In this document: piece by piece, positions 21,480 to 32,765 of the stretch
Position numbering within the stretch: position 1 is the stretch's first letter
Layout of the letters: each line of letters begins with the position of its first letter
Assembly (NCBI GenBank): GCA_026182355.1
Contig: JAPFBL010000084.1
Span: forward strand, 11,082,001 to 11,146,000
Reading direction: 5' to 3'
Origin: Hermatobates lingyangjiaoensis
Lineage: Eukaryota > Arthropoda > Insecta > Hemiptera > Hermatobatidae
DNA: 64,000 nt
Position numbers and translations under genes: made by a program
The notes under the pieces: model-generated
The model's input: the letters and a program-made list of their open reading frames with translations, nothing else
Databases searched by the model: none
What the model was told of the DNA's origin: nothing

Positions 21480-21775
21480 TTTTTTACTCTTTCTTACTGT
21501 ACTCCTCTATTTCCCCAAACATCCCTCTCCGGACATTTGTCCGTTCCTACACTTTCACCCTTTTAAAATACCACTATTTCCTCCCACTTTTCTCAACCCC
21601 TCACCAGATGTTTCTGCATCTAGTGTTTCAGTTGGGTTTTTGACTCTGACGAAGACCGCTTGTTACAGTTAAAAGATTTTAGTCTTTTTTCCCCATTTCA
21701 TATTGTGGTTGGATCATTGATTGTTATTTCACTTGTTTATGTGAAATCTTGTTTATATATATATATATAAAGATT
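21480..21775 (+). mobile_element. PLE terminal repeat, AAAGATTTCACATAAACACG family
   Basis: The most extended copy of this terminal sequence: 'catccctctccggacatttg', 'accagatgtttctgcatc', 'gggtttttgactctgacg', then 'gattgttatttcac' and a TA tract. CTGACGA is intact (21646-21652) but the GAAA box is changed to AAAA, so the hammerhead-like core is broken. Confidence 0.7.
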
Positions 21776-21883
21776 TAACAATAAACACATGTATAAAAAT
21801 CAATGTCAAACGACTTTGGGAAAATAAGACTAAAATCTTTCAATCGTAACAAGCGGTCTTCTTCAGAGTCAAAACCTGCAGGT
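21776..21883 (-). mobile_element. Inverted partner of the PLE terminal repeat
   Basis: The same terminal sequence in reverse, directly after the TA tract, with both core boxes present on the minus strand (CTGAAGA at 21860-21866, GAAAG at 21837-21841). The head-to-head arrangement is the inverted pseudo-LTR layout known for PLEs. Confidence 0.65.
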
Positions 21884-22253
21884 TCCTTAATGTATCCAAA
21901 AAGGTTAATCGACAATATCATAAAAGAGGTGAAACAATCCATGATATTAAATAATGAAGAACAGTTCACAAGAAGGAATTTGTTAGTCATTCCATACAGT
22001 CCTTGTTTGGAAGATATGGCTTCATTTATGAAAAGGTTGGACGTTTCTGTTGCGTTCAGTAATAGATGGTAACTTGTTTAACAGACTTGTCAATAATAAT
22101 AAGCCAAAAAGAAAGGACTGTTGTGTATACAGGATACCACGTACTGACTGTGAAATTTCTTTCATTGGACAGACGAACAAAGGTCTTCTTACAAGGATAA
22201 ACAACACAAATATTCCATCAGAAGAGAAGACGAAAAGACTTTTTCAATTATGG
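21884..22253 (+). pseudogene. PLE C-terminal fragment with GIY-YIG nuclease domain, frameshifted
   Basis: The first frame (21884-22072) encodes the linker before the nuclease: NLLVIPYSPCLEDM and VSVAFSNRW. The second frame (from about 22075) continues with NNNKPKRKDCCVYRIP and CEISFIGQTNKGLLTRI. VYR and FIG occupy the GIY and YIG positions, and Cys residues in the usual spacing surround them. In PLEs this nuclease nicks target DNA for integration. A single frameshift separates the halves, and the coding stops after the first third of the domain, with the catalytic Glu region missing. It follows directly on inverted terminal repeats. Confidence 0.75.
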
Positions 22254-22259
22254 TAAGAA

Positions 22260-23265
22260 GTCTTAATTTTATCAGGAAAATTTCTGATATTTTACCACAA
22301 TTATGGAAGTTCTGATCTTAAGTCAAAATGTGGTTGTCAGTATTTTTTTTTAATAAAATGTTATAAAAAAATTCCACTTAAAAGAAATATTTCAATGTGT
22401 TATTATATTTTTAAAAATTATTTGATTGTTTTATTACAATTAAATGAATAGTCTGAAAGGGATTTTATGTTTTCATTTAGATGCAATTCGTAATTAAACT
22501 GAAAATTCAGTGGCACTGAAAACATTTTATAACTGTAAAGTTATAAACATTTCTTAATTGATTTTTTTTATACCTGAAAATATTTATAATCTTTGATTAG
22601 TCCATGTTCGCTTTCTTGGCACAATATTACGCCTTATTATATATTAATCTTTGTTTTTGGATTTGATATTGTCTGTTTAAAAGTTGTCGTGTGGTTGTTT
22701 TCGATGAAAGGGAGGGTTAGTAGTAGCATGCACCGCTAGAGGGCAGAGAGGTCTTGATACCTGTTTAGTCGTGACTCGTCTGTTGGTATGTATGGTCTGA
22801 CTTGGAGTAAGTCAGACCACACTTTTGTGTCAAAACGAAATTTTTAATTAATTAACACTACACAGAAATTGAAATAATTGAGTAGTACACTTTATTAAGT
22901 ACACTTAAAATTTACAACTTTTTTTTGGTTATGGGTTATAATTACAGATTGATTTCCATATTAGATTCTCCACCGAAGACATATGTTATTTACTGTTGTT
23001 TCAAATCATGAGTAATTTAAGTTGTTAATATTTCTGAAAAAGAAGGTATACGACATTTATCATTATCATTAACAATTAACAGCACTCTTTTATCATCTTT
23101 CTTATATCCCCTGACAAGCCTCCATGTTTGGTGAAGAGAGGACCTTGTAACTCATTTGTATAATTGGCTACTCATTTAGATATGAGTAGCCACATTTCGG
23201 ACTTGATCAAAAATTGCAGAAAAGGTCATTAATGAGTATCTAGTATTCTCGATAATTCGGAGCTT
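22260..23265. other. Nothing recognised except one short hairpin
   Basis: GGTCTGACTT/AAGTCAGACC (22794-22818) forms a perfect 10-bp stem with a 5-base loop, in a GC-richer patch (22680-22820). Otherwise nothing was recognised. Confidence 0.4.
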
Positions 23266-23267
23266 CG

Positions 23268-23400
23268 GCTTTACATACTCCGTCAGGGATGGATCAATTT
23301 CCATCTCCCACACGAAAGAATTGTGGCTAGCTAACTTCCAACCTTGGAAGGGTCACATTAACCTAGAACACTGACCACTAAAACACCTCATATATTTAGA
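23268..23400 (-). repeat. Possible tRNA-derived SINE relic
   Basis: On the minus strand TTTAGTGGTCAGTGTTCTAGG and AAGGTTGGAAGTTAGC resemble the A- and B-box regions of the SINE at 15559. No tail could be matched, so assignment is tentative. Confidence 0.35.
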
Positions 23401-23575
23401 GAATCGTCTTTCTTTCTGAATTCATTTTTATTTTCTGAGTTCACTTTTAGTAAGTGCTGTGAACATAGATTATCCAATACAGAATAGATCCCAATGAATA
23501 AGCAGTGTACATACATAATCGAATCCGTTTTTTAAACTTCCTTCATTGATTATTAATGTTGTAGTACTTTGAACT

Positions 23576-23715
23576 TTTTATACTTTACTATAAGTAAAGC
23601 ACAGTAAGCATGAAAAAATTCGATCTCAGGTTTTGACGAGTATGCATATTTCGAGGTCTCCAAAATCCTTTTTTGACATTTTTTTGATATTTGTGGGTGA
23701 ATGTATGTATATCCA
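23576..23715 (+). repeat. Short copy of the dispersed repeat (left end only)
   Basis: TACTTTACTATAAGTAAAGC, then 'aattcgatctcaggttttg' and 'gacatttttttgatatttg'. It stops just before a complete copy begins, giving two left ends in tandem. Confidence 0.8.
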
Positions 23716-23720
23716 ATATT

Positions 23721-25345
23721 ACTTTACTATAAGTAAAGTATAGTGATCGTGAAAAAATTCGATCTCGAGATTTTGACGGAATTACATGTTTTGAGGTCCC
23801 AGAAGTCGTTTTATGACGTTTTTACGATGATGTCTGTGTGTGTGTGGGTGGGTGGGTGCGTGTGTTAGCATTGCTTGTTACCACGCTACGGTCCAGAATC
23901 TTTGATGGATCAAGTTGATATTTTACACAAAAATGGGCCCCATAGGGAAAAAGATCCCTATTGTTTGGGAAGAATTATGCATGATGGGAAAGTCACTTTT
24001 TTTGCCAAAAACCGTTTTTTTTAAAAACATTTATTTCTCCTAAACTGATAACCCTAGAGTTTTGAAATTTTGACATTATCTTTGAGGTTACAAATGGAGC
24101 AAACGAAAAATATATTCAGAATTTTAAAACAACAGGAAATATTTTTTTTTCAATAAAATGTAAAACTTTTGACTTATAATTGAATCTAAAACCTTGTGAG
24201 AGCGATACAAGCCATACTGTTTGACGGATCACAATGAAACTATGCCTAAAAATAGAACATTATGTGGAGAATGAGTTGAGATATTTTTTTTAAAAATTAC
24301 ATTCGCTAAAGAGGCGTTACAGTACGATTTCTGTTTTCAGAAAATGTTTTTTTGACGCAAAACGGCTCATTAAAAAATAATGAAAATTTGACCAAAAATG
24401 GAACAAAAAATTAGCAGTTCATAAAAAAAATTCATGAAGTTTCAATTACGGAAAAGAGCAATAACGCTATAAAAACTGTTTGTTTATCCTAGACTAAGAG
24501 ATCACCTGCTATACTTGTCGAATTTTTTATATTTTTTTACATTGTTTACATTGACTTAGAAATTTTTTGAGCAAATCCACTGAGATAAAATTGATATTTA
24601 TAACGGAATAATTTAAATTGTTTATTGACTTATATGAGATGTAAGAGGAATAATATTGTGCAGGAAAATGATAACACTCACTCAGAAAATATTCGTATAT
24701 AAGTTATTTGACAAAGGGGAAGGAAAATGATCTTATTAAATACTAAGAAGCTTATTATTATTTTAAAGATTAAAATTCCCAGTATAATAATTCTATAAAA
24801 GACCAAAAATGTAAATGATAATTCATAATTGGAATCTTTCGTTTAGAGATTAATAAATGTAATTATCGTACATCTTTAATTAACAAAGCACCTTAAAATA
24901 AAATTTTCTTCGCTGTTTAAGATGTTTTTCAGAGAAAAAAAGGGTATTTTCCTGTTTTAAATTTTAAAATTTTACTTTAATATTCAATGTAGAAGGATGT
25001 CAAGTAAACGATGTAAGAAATCCACTGGCTGTTTGAACGAAAGCCATTCTCTTGTAGGAGAATAAATCGTTTCAAGAAATGTTTACTTTGGTTTTTCAAA
25101 AACTGTTATTACTGCTGTAGTTATACTAATGAAATTATTTGTGATGTACAAAAATAAGCTTATAAAATGATATGTCCTTCAGTCACTATCTGTACTACCT
25201 CAGGAATGAATGGCTAATAATTATATGCCATTTAGATGTTTACGTTATGCTTAAATGAGACGTTATGTCTTATATACTCAAGAAATTTGACATTAAGTTA
25301 CTTATAGTAAAGTAGAGTGTAGGCCACTCCAGATTTTTTTCTGGG
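23721..25345 (+). repeat. Dispersed 1.6-kb repeat, copy A
   Basis: Begins at ACTTTACTATAAGTAAAG and ends at TTACTTATAGTAAAGT plus 'gtgtaggccactccag'; the two ends are inverted versions of one another over about 16 bp. Interior order: 'cgatctcgagattttgacgg', a GT/GGGT tract, 'gatgggaaagtcacttttt', 'acgcaaaacggctcatt', 'gatcacctgctatacttg', and 'gaaggatgtcaagtaaacg'. Copy B at 41706-43347 matches over the whole length. No protein longer than a few dozen residues is encoded, so it looks like a non-autonomous element whose mobility source is unknown. Confidence 0.85.
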
Positions 25346-25800
25346 TGCTACAGGCAACAGCATTTGATAGATTAAATTCATATTTTACAAAAATAAATCT
25401 TATAGTGTAGATGTGCTCAATTGATTTTGGGAAATATTTATAGGGTGAGAAAGTTAGTCTTTTGTGTAAAACGCATTTTGGACAACAATATTTTTCTCTT
25501 ATATTCCTACTTCTAAAGTGTTGGACTTTGGACGTAAATGGACGTTATGGTACATTTATGATTTCAGAAAATGTTTTTTCTTACATAGAAAATGTTATCA
25601 TTCTATTCACCTGTAGAATGATAAAATTTTGTAAAAAAAATACCAAAAATTTGTATGTTAAAAAAATGGAAGGCATTTTTATTACTGTAAAAGGCAATGT
25701 AGTTATAAAACCTAAAAACCCAACTTAGAATAATGCTCTACCTCCTGTACTTGTAATAGTCGAATTGTTTATGTATATTGACTTAGTATATACTTATGTA
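25346..25800 (+). repeat. Degenerate dispersed-repeat interior, directly abutting copy A
   Basis: 'ggcaacagcatttgatagatt', 'gggtgagaaagttagtctttt' and 'aaacgcattttgg' repeat the interior order (target-like phrase, then 'gggaaagtcactttt'). An older copy appears to lie in tandem behind copy A. Confidence 0.5.
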
Positions 25801-26384
25801 TTTTTAATCAGAATAGAGTCAGACATAATTCTTGTTTGAAGATTTAATACAAGGAATTTTAAGAAAAGATGTTTGAATGATTTTCTAATATATCTAAGAA
25901 GAATGAATATTTAAAACTATGTAACAAACGACTAAGAACAAGTTATTTCACGATGCTTTCCATAGTGAAGAATGGTTGTTTAGCGAAAGCGCTGGGATAA
26001 ATGTACATATTGCCTCTTTTACCATACCTAATTGTTAGATATATAAAGTTCTTGATATATGTAAGAACTCCATTGTTTTTTGTAAAAAGGTAGTTTTTTG
26101 TTCATGACAATAAGGTTACCACTTTCATCTTCCATCATCGGTGATTAAAGAAACATAAAATATTGTGTCAAGTATTTTTTGGATAAAAATATTTCATGGC
26201 CTCCAAAAAAAAAATAACAGCTAGTAGCTTCTGTACACAAAGCTCTAAGAGGGTTTATTAAAAAAATAAATAATAAAAGGTTATTATTTCAATAACCTTT
26301 TGAATGCATATTAACATAAGCATTTTTATCAGTGGCCACGTACAAATCAGTGCATATTTTGATTTTGAAAGCAGAAAACTTTTT
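25801..26384. other. Nothing recognised
   Basis: AT-rich; a 10-bp hairpin (AAAGGTTATT/AATAACCTTT near 26277-26301) is the only structure noted. Confidence 0.4.
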
Positions 26385-26705
26385 AAGAGTGAAAGAAATA
26401 AATCTGGGCTACTTTTGGATATTGAAGCAGTTTTGATAATACCGCTTCCACTGAATCAGAACTAGTCAATAGATATTTTGATTCAAAAACTATAGAACAG
26501 ATTACAATCTCAGGCAAGAATAATTAGGATCTACCACAAATGAAATTGAGTCCACGAAGAGAGGTCTGGTTCGTTCCTATTATTTGATCAGATATAGATG
26601 ATCTACTAGAGACTGTAAATAATCAAGGTTACGTTATGCAAGGAGATATAGATAAGTTTGTTATTATAAGAAGAAGTGCGGGAGGTAGTACAGAACTTGA
26701 GTTAT
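26385..26705 (+). pseudogene. Jockey-type LINE reverse transcriptase relic (first of two)
   Basis: Decayed RT pieces: SGLLLDIEAV (motif A region), then YFDSKTIEQI, then DDLLETVNNQGYVMQGDID and KFVIIRRSAGG, where active proteins of this group have LL..LN..GY..QGYADD. The Asp-Asp pair is lost. Stops interrupt every frame. The same motif set recurs at 27580-28320, so this is an independent copy rather than its 5' end. Confidence 0.5.
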
Positions 26706-27579
26706 GAAGCGTGTTCTTCACTTTTTGGGCAAAATGCCCTTTTAGGCAACATTGTTTTTCGCCTCAACTACGAACTCTAGAATGTGAAACTTTGAAACTA
26801 TCATGGAACTGATAACATCATTAACTGAAGTAAACTTGAGAATTTTTAAAAATGCAAAAAGGTCAGTTTTAAAAGAAAATTGGACATTTTAGACTTCTGA
26901 TTGATTCTGAAAGTTCCTTACCTCAATACAAGTCACACCATTCAACGGATCGTAATAAAATTATACTCCAAAGTAGTGTGTTTTGAAAAGTTGAGCTACC
27001 ATAAATACCTGTCTATTCAAATTACGTGAACAAAAATGAACATGACAGTACATTTTATAATTTCAGAAAAATTTTTTGCATGCAAAACTACTGACTGTAG
27101 TTTTTCTCAGTTAGACCAATAAAATAAATCTCAAAGAAGGCAATTATTAATGATGCTAGCAAGTATGAAGCATGATTGTCCAGCAAATGTATTGCCTTGA
27201 AAAGACGAGTTTAACATATCTAATTATCAGGTACATAGTTCTTAGTATGTTTAACTACTCCATTGTTTTAGGCAATATTGGAGTATAAGACAGGGATTTT
27301 TGGTTGCTTATGATAATACGGCAACTATTTTTTTTTGCCACATCCCGGTGAATAAACAATTATAAAATATCGTGATAGGTGTTACCTTGCTACGAATATT
27401 TCATAACATAACAATATCGAACAATTACTATTCTTTAAAGAATACAAGTGTTCATGACAAATGAGAATCTTCATAAGGGACAGCATACCCATCACAATAA
27501 CAAATCAACAGAATTATTTCCAAAAAATTAACAAAATAGAAACATCTTGAAGTCTTAAAGGAATTACTTTGGCGCTAGT
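26706..27579 (+). repeat. Degenerate dispersed-repeat interior, then unassigned DNA
   Basis: 'tttttgggcaaaatgccctt', 'aacgaactctagaatgtgaaa'-like text, and 'caccattcaacggatcgtaa' follow the interior of copy A (24000-24240) to about 27130. The remainder to 27579 has no recognised content. Confidence 0.4.
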
Positions 27580-28320
27580 TGGATATAGAATGAACTCCTG
27601 ATAGATACCTTGGAATTTAGTAATCAGCACTGATATATAGATAAATTTTATACTGATTTCATAGAATGAATTACAGTACTCTAATAGAAGAAATAATAGT
27701 GTAAATCTTGGATCTACCTCAACTTAAATTGAGAACACCATAGACCGTCATCACCAGGTGTACTATATTCTTATTTTGATGGTTGGTTGTGAATGACCTA
27801 CTGGATACTCTTAGTAATAGAGGTTATTATGTAGTCAATGTTATGTAGATGAATTTGTTGTTATAAGAAGAGAACTCTTTGATGCTACTGCCATTGAGTT
27901 TATGAGTATGCTCCCAAATTGTTGAAAAGTACATAAAGAAGATAGATCAGGATATATATCCAACTAAAACAGTTCTTATACTTTTTGTCAAACTGAAAAA
28001 AACATGTGTGAGAATAGCCTTCTATAAAAATGTTAATCTAGAATTATTAGAGATATTGACATTTTCTTTCAGTCTCGATAGCTGAAAGACTAAACAGGAA
28101 AAGCCATGTAACAAATACATTGACCAAGGGCATAAAAGCAATGTTCTTCTGTACGAAACTTTTTGGAAGAACATGTACTCTTAACACTAAATATTTACTG
28201 TCATTGGTTTTGTGATATATAGAAAGAAGTGTGTCCTAGGAATAAATGGAGCAATGGAGCAAGATACAAATTGGGAAGGCTACTATGGTTGGTAAAAAAA
28301 TCTAAAATTTAATGAAATGA
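27580..28320 (+). pseudogene. Jockey-type LINE reverse transcriptase relic (second of two)
   Basis: Scattered frames encode YWILLVIEVIM/LLDTLSNRGYYVV-like text, VDEFVVIRRELFDATAIEFM (site of the YADD box), IYPTKTVLILFVKL, then RKSHVTNTLTKGIKAMFFCTK and LFGRTCTLNTKYLLSL. This is the order in Jockey-type proteins from the active site to the C-terminal conserved region. The catalytic YADD reads as VDE, and several stops are present. No 3' tail or target duplication was identified. Confidence 0.6.
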
Positions 28321-28880
28321 AACAATAATTGATTTACCAACATGTTACCAGATATAAACTCCTCATAGAATATTTTACAGAAGCATTAATGGTATCACAA
28401 ATTATCACCTGGATTGAAAGCTTCCATATTTCATGAAAGAGCCTCCAGTCTGACGTATTTAAACGTCAAAATTGATTAATAATGAACCCATTGTTTAAAT
28501 AAGTTGATACTCATGTTGGTTCTTTGGAATAAAAGTTCCGAATACTGGTGATTGAAGCATTGAGTTGTTTGGAAAAGATTGGAACCAACAAACCAGCTGA
28601 GGTTCAAATTGTTTTGAACTACAACTTCAATTTGTACGGGAGTGTAATTGATGAATAGATTAAGAATGTAGCAGGCAAAAGATAGCAAGAACAACCGAGT
28701 CAAATTTCGTTTAAAAAGGTCATTCCAACTGAACTTACATTTGTAGAAAATAGTATACCTTCAAATGAAGAATTTAGAAATACATGTAGAATATCTATCC
28801 TGAATTTCTTTTCTTAACTACTACTTATGGAAGATGCAGTTAAAGTCATATGAAGAATGCAGAGTCACTGACTAGAAAGG
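28321..28880. other. Nothing recognised
   Basis: No coding or repeat signal recognised; the minus-strand frame at 28476-28703 has no identifiable domain. Confidence 0.35.
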
Positions 28881-29170
28881 GCGAAATGTATTTATTCTAT
28901 TTGATATGAGTGCCAGGCAATCGTTTTGATGAGGATGAAGATTTTTGGCAAATCATACTAAAACTAATAGAATTGAGAGGTACTTCTCTAGGAACAATTA
29001 TTAAGTTAATTAAAAACTTAAAATATGCATTCCTACTTAGAAGTGACAATGGGACGCACAATACTACAGATATGGATGGATAAGGTTATGGCTCCAGTAT
29101 GTTATGGCTGAAATTGTGAACCAGTTTTAGCCAAGGAAGGAATGGAAGGATACAAGCTTCCCTTGTAGAT
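28881..29170 (+). pseudogene. Possible third LINE reverse transcriptase scrap
   Basis: FDMSARQSF followed in another frame by DEDFWQIILKLIELRGTS and GTIIKLIKNLKYAFLLRSD loosely resembles RT motif A and the helix that follows it. The resemblance is weak and no Gln-Gly or Asp-Asp box follows. Confidence 0.25.
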
Positions 29171-30499
29171 CATTTCTTAAAGAAACATATTGCTATCACA
29201 TTCAGTTAAGTCACTCTCTTAGTTTTTTATTCAGGTCAAGGATACAAATATAAGAATAATACATAAATTCATCCTGTCTTTACTTGGATGACGAGACTAA
29301 GCGGGTTTACGCCACGTGAATCTTCAAAGACAACTCTTGAAGACGTCAGAAGAAAAGTTACTCTTACAAACGAATGAGGTTTGTACCCGGTCAAGGATAA
29401 TAACGTATGCTAATACGATTGACATCTGATTGCACAGAGGTGCAATCATTATTTTTTTAACAAATATATCACTTGGTCTCTTTAAATTAATAACTTGTGC
29501 TGATATAAAGAAAACTTTCTAAAATTAAAGACATAACTTCTAAGTTTAATTGTCTGGCTGATTTTTAAAAGAACAGTTCTGTAATCAAAGAAAATTTTGT
29601 TTTTTGTTAAAAAAAAATGGGAATAAATCCGTTCAAATTTGTTTCCAGTTATCTTTTTTTCCAGTACCTTAAGAGGACATCAATTTAGTCGGTTCATAAG
29701 ATACAGTCCTTGTAATCTGTGGATCAAGCTGTAGCTAATAGAATTCTGGAAAGGCACACGTGACGGGCACTGCGTGAAAGTTACCTGAACTCTCTTCAAT
29801 CCTTTAATATCAATACTACCACTCCATATTTTGTACTTAAAGAAACTTTTTTTTAAACAATACTTTTTAAATCATATACCTATTAAGTAAGACTTTTGGA
29901 CACAAATGACTGATTAATAAAGAAGTGTCAATGTCAAAAATTAAATTCAGTGACAAAAAAGTTAAGAAAATTTTGTAAACATTTTTTTTACTTTAAGTGA
30001 AGCGTAAAATATAAACAAGAAAAATAAATAAGCTAAGTTACATAGTGTAAATTAGAATGTAAGTTACCGTACGCTCCACGACCTAGCGTATCTCTGTCTC
30101 CACACCATCAGTCTCCCTCCGACCTATACCCGCCAGTCTCTAAGGCAAGGCTATGTTCTATGCCTTATTTCTTATTATTATGGGGAAATTAGTCGCACCA
30201 TACAACCATTTTAACATACAAAGTACCACTGTACTTATTTTAAAAAACAATTAGTGGTAGTCAATGTTCCCCTTTAACTAAATAGTGCAAAAATAAGCAA
30301 TCAAATTTATTCTGTTGAACATAAAATTAATTTTTTTTATTAAATTAATATAATCAAGAGAGAGAATGAAACTTTATAGTTTTTGAAACTAGTATTGTCC
30401 CCTCTGTTGCCGAAAAAAAATAGATCCACTTATCTAATCTGAGCAAACAACTACCTGACTTGAGAAGATTGAAGTACCTATTACACCTGACTGTGTAAA
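29171..30499. other. Mostly AT-rich, small GC-richer patch at 30065-30160
   Basis: No gene recognised. The patch at 30065-30160 (CTCCACGACCTAGCG and following) is GC-richer but could not be assigned. Confidence 0.4.
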
Positions 30500-31150
30500 A
30501 ATTATGAAAAAATTTAATTTCAAGTTTTTGAGCGATTTATTTATATTTTTTGAGATCCTTCCCTCTATATGGAGTGTGTATGTATGATTGTGTGCCTATG
30601 GGCGAATGTATAACCATTTAGAAGTTTGTTGACACCCTGGAGGTTAAATATTTTAATGGATTAAATTGATATTATACGCAAAAATAGCCCATGTAGTTTA
30701 GATAAGCTGTATCAATATTGCAACATGGGGAATTTACCTTATTGTCACTTAATATCATTTTAGATTTCATTTCTTTTCAATAATGAAAATATTTTTTACG
30801 CTCTAAATTCAAGAGAATAGAAAATTTGCAGTTGGTATGTAACTGATATTAATGTTAACTGAAAACAAAATACCTATTATCATTAATAAGAAAGATTATC
30901 GTTGAATAAAAATAAAAAAAAATACCTTAAATTGAATCTGAAAAATTGTAAATAACTGGTCACACTGTTTGATGAATAAAGATGAAACAGAACTCTAAAA
31001 TAGCTCCTTAAAGGAAAATAAGAAAACAATTTTTTCTATAAAAAGCATCTTAAAAAAAATGAATTCTAGTACATTTGATGAATTTAGAAATTACTTCATC
31101 GTAAAGCTGGAAAAATTTAACAGTTTTTGTAAAACAACCACCTAAAATAA
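30500..31150 (+). repeat. Heavily decayed copy of the dispersed repeat
   Basis: 'gaaaaaatttaatttcaag', 'gagatccttccctctatatgg', a TGTGTATG tract, 'ggattaaattgatattatacg' and 'gcaaaaatagcccatgtag' follow the order of copy A with many changes. Confidence 0.5.
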
Positions 31151-32039
31151 GAGATTAGTATGATACAAATTCAAAGAATTTGTTTGAAACTCAAACAAAA
31201 CAAACTCTTTAGACTTCAGAATATTTTTGATATGAAATACAATTTTTATTAAAAAAAGTAGAGAATTTGAGACTAGATTTTTTTCTACAATATTCGAATA
31301 TTCTACTAATATCTACCTTTTTTAATTCGACATATAATTGGATATATCCAGTTATGAACTGAAAAATGTGAAATTAAAACACCAACTAGAAAAAGAAAAC
31401 AGAACATGAATAAGTTACAGGATTAAGTTTGAATTATTGAATTCAAAGATAAATAAAAAATTATTTATATCACATACCAATGTGATACAATATGAATAGA
31501 AGGGTCATAGATAATCGATAGAAGAAACGTTAAAATAAAACGTAATAATAAATGTATATATGAATTAAATCTCACATGAAACTCTTGAAACATAAACCGT
31601 TTAACTGTAAATGTCCTTGACTGCTCTTATTGGACTTTAACTTATTTATAATTTACCATTTTATAGCCTAGTAATTAACATTGTATTAATGTGCTGATAT
31701 AAGAAATACAGTATTATACAGTATTAATGACAGTAATAAGATTAACATGATACATTTCTTTTTAACGTAAAGTCTTCAATTTGATATCTATGCATTATGT
31801 AGAATGTTGATATATTTATTTCTCGATCTTCTTAGTGTTAATATTATAGTTGGTTATATTTTTGTATGTTACATATTCATTTTACTGATAAAATTATTGG
31901 ATATTTAAATCATATACGCTTTTACAAAGAATATAGTGACAGAATTTGTACTAGTTATGACTACATTCTTTAACAAAACCCACCCTCTTCACTTATTTCA
32001 AATCTACTACAGAGTTAAAGTTTCTTCAGTCAGTTATAC
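31151..32039. other. AT-rich DNA, nothing recognised
   Basis: No coding or repeat signal recognised. Confidence 0.45.
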
Positions 32040-32765
32040 TTCATCATTTTAACTGTGCCCTGTATTATGAGTCATTTGATCTAAATGTCCTCTTCTGAGA
32101 GGGCGAGTTAAAAGTGTCTCCATATGTCTTTGTATCCTTCCTCGTTCACTGCATTAATATTTCGATTAGTATTAATTACCTCTAACCACATTTTTCATTT
32201 TGGATTTAGTATCCCTCTTATGTTGCAGCAAACTAAAAACCTCCCTCCATCTGTCCTTGTATTTTTTCAAACTCCAGGAATGAACGCAATAATCCTTTAT
32301 TCTTCATTCTCTCACTAAATCCCTCTTATTAAGTGCATGTTAGAAATTTCCGCTCTATGTGTCATTTCATCCCACTACACTCAGTGTTTATACACCATTC
32401 TTTTATCCCTTATTCTCGGGTTTTCTTCTTAAATATCCCTATTTTATTTGAGTGTACAAAAAATTACCCCCACATGTCTTTATATCCTTCCTCATTACAT
32501 ATATTACAATATTACGATATTGTTGTTTATCAATCACTCACTCTCTCTGAGCATCGCTCATTGGTTCTAATAACTTAGAAATCTCCCTACTCTGGACTTC
32601 TATGCTTTCACTCTCTGACTGTACTCTCATCGCTCTTTATCCAGCATTCTGCTCCTTATCTCTGTTGTGCGTATAAATTAACAAACAACCTCACTTTGTC
32701 CTTGGCCCTTCCTCACTCCTCGATTTATATTATCACTCCTTTAACCCTCATTCTTGCTTTCAATT
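32040..32765. repeat. Degenerate tandem repeat, about 6 units of ~115 bp, pyrimidine-rich
   Basis: A CCCCACATGTCCTTGTATCC-like phrase recurs at about 32117, 32240, 32347, 32466, 32583 and 32688, that is every 105-123 bp. Phrases such as 'ttcctcgttcactgcatt', 'atccctcttat' and 'ttattcttcattctctcac' fill the units. The plus strand is strongly pyrimidine-biased. Open frames at 32124 and 32333 come from this bias. Units are too diverged to be a young satellite. Confidence 0.6.

Noticed and set aside
28476..28703. 75-codon minus-strand frame
   Set aside because: No domain; lies between LINE relics of opposite orientation and looks like chance.
32124..32578. Two overlapping plus-strand open frames
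   Set aside because: They follow the pyrimidine bias and period of the tandem repeat and show no domain.
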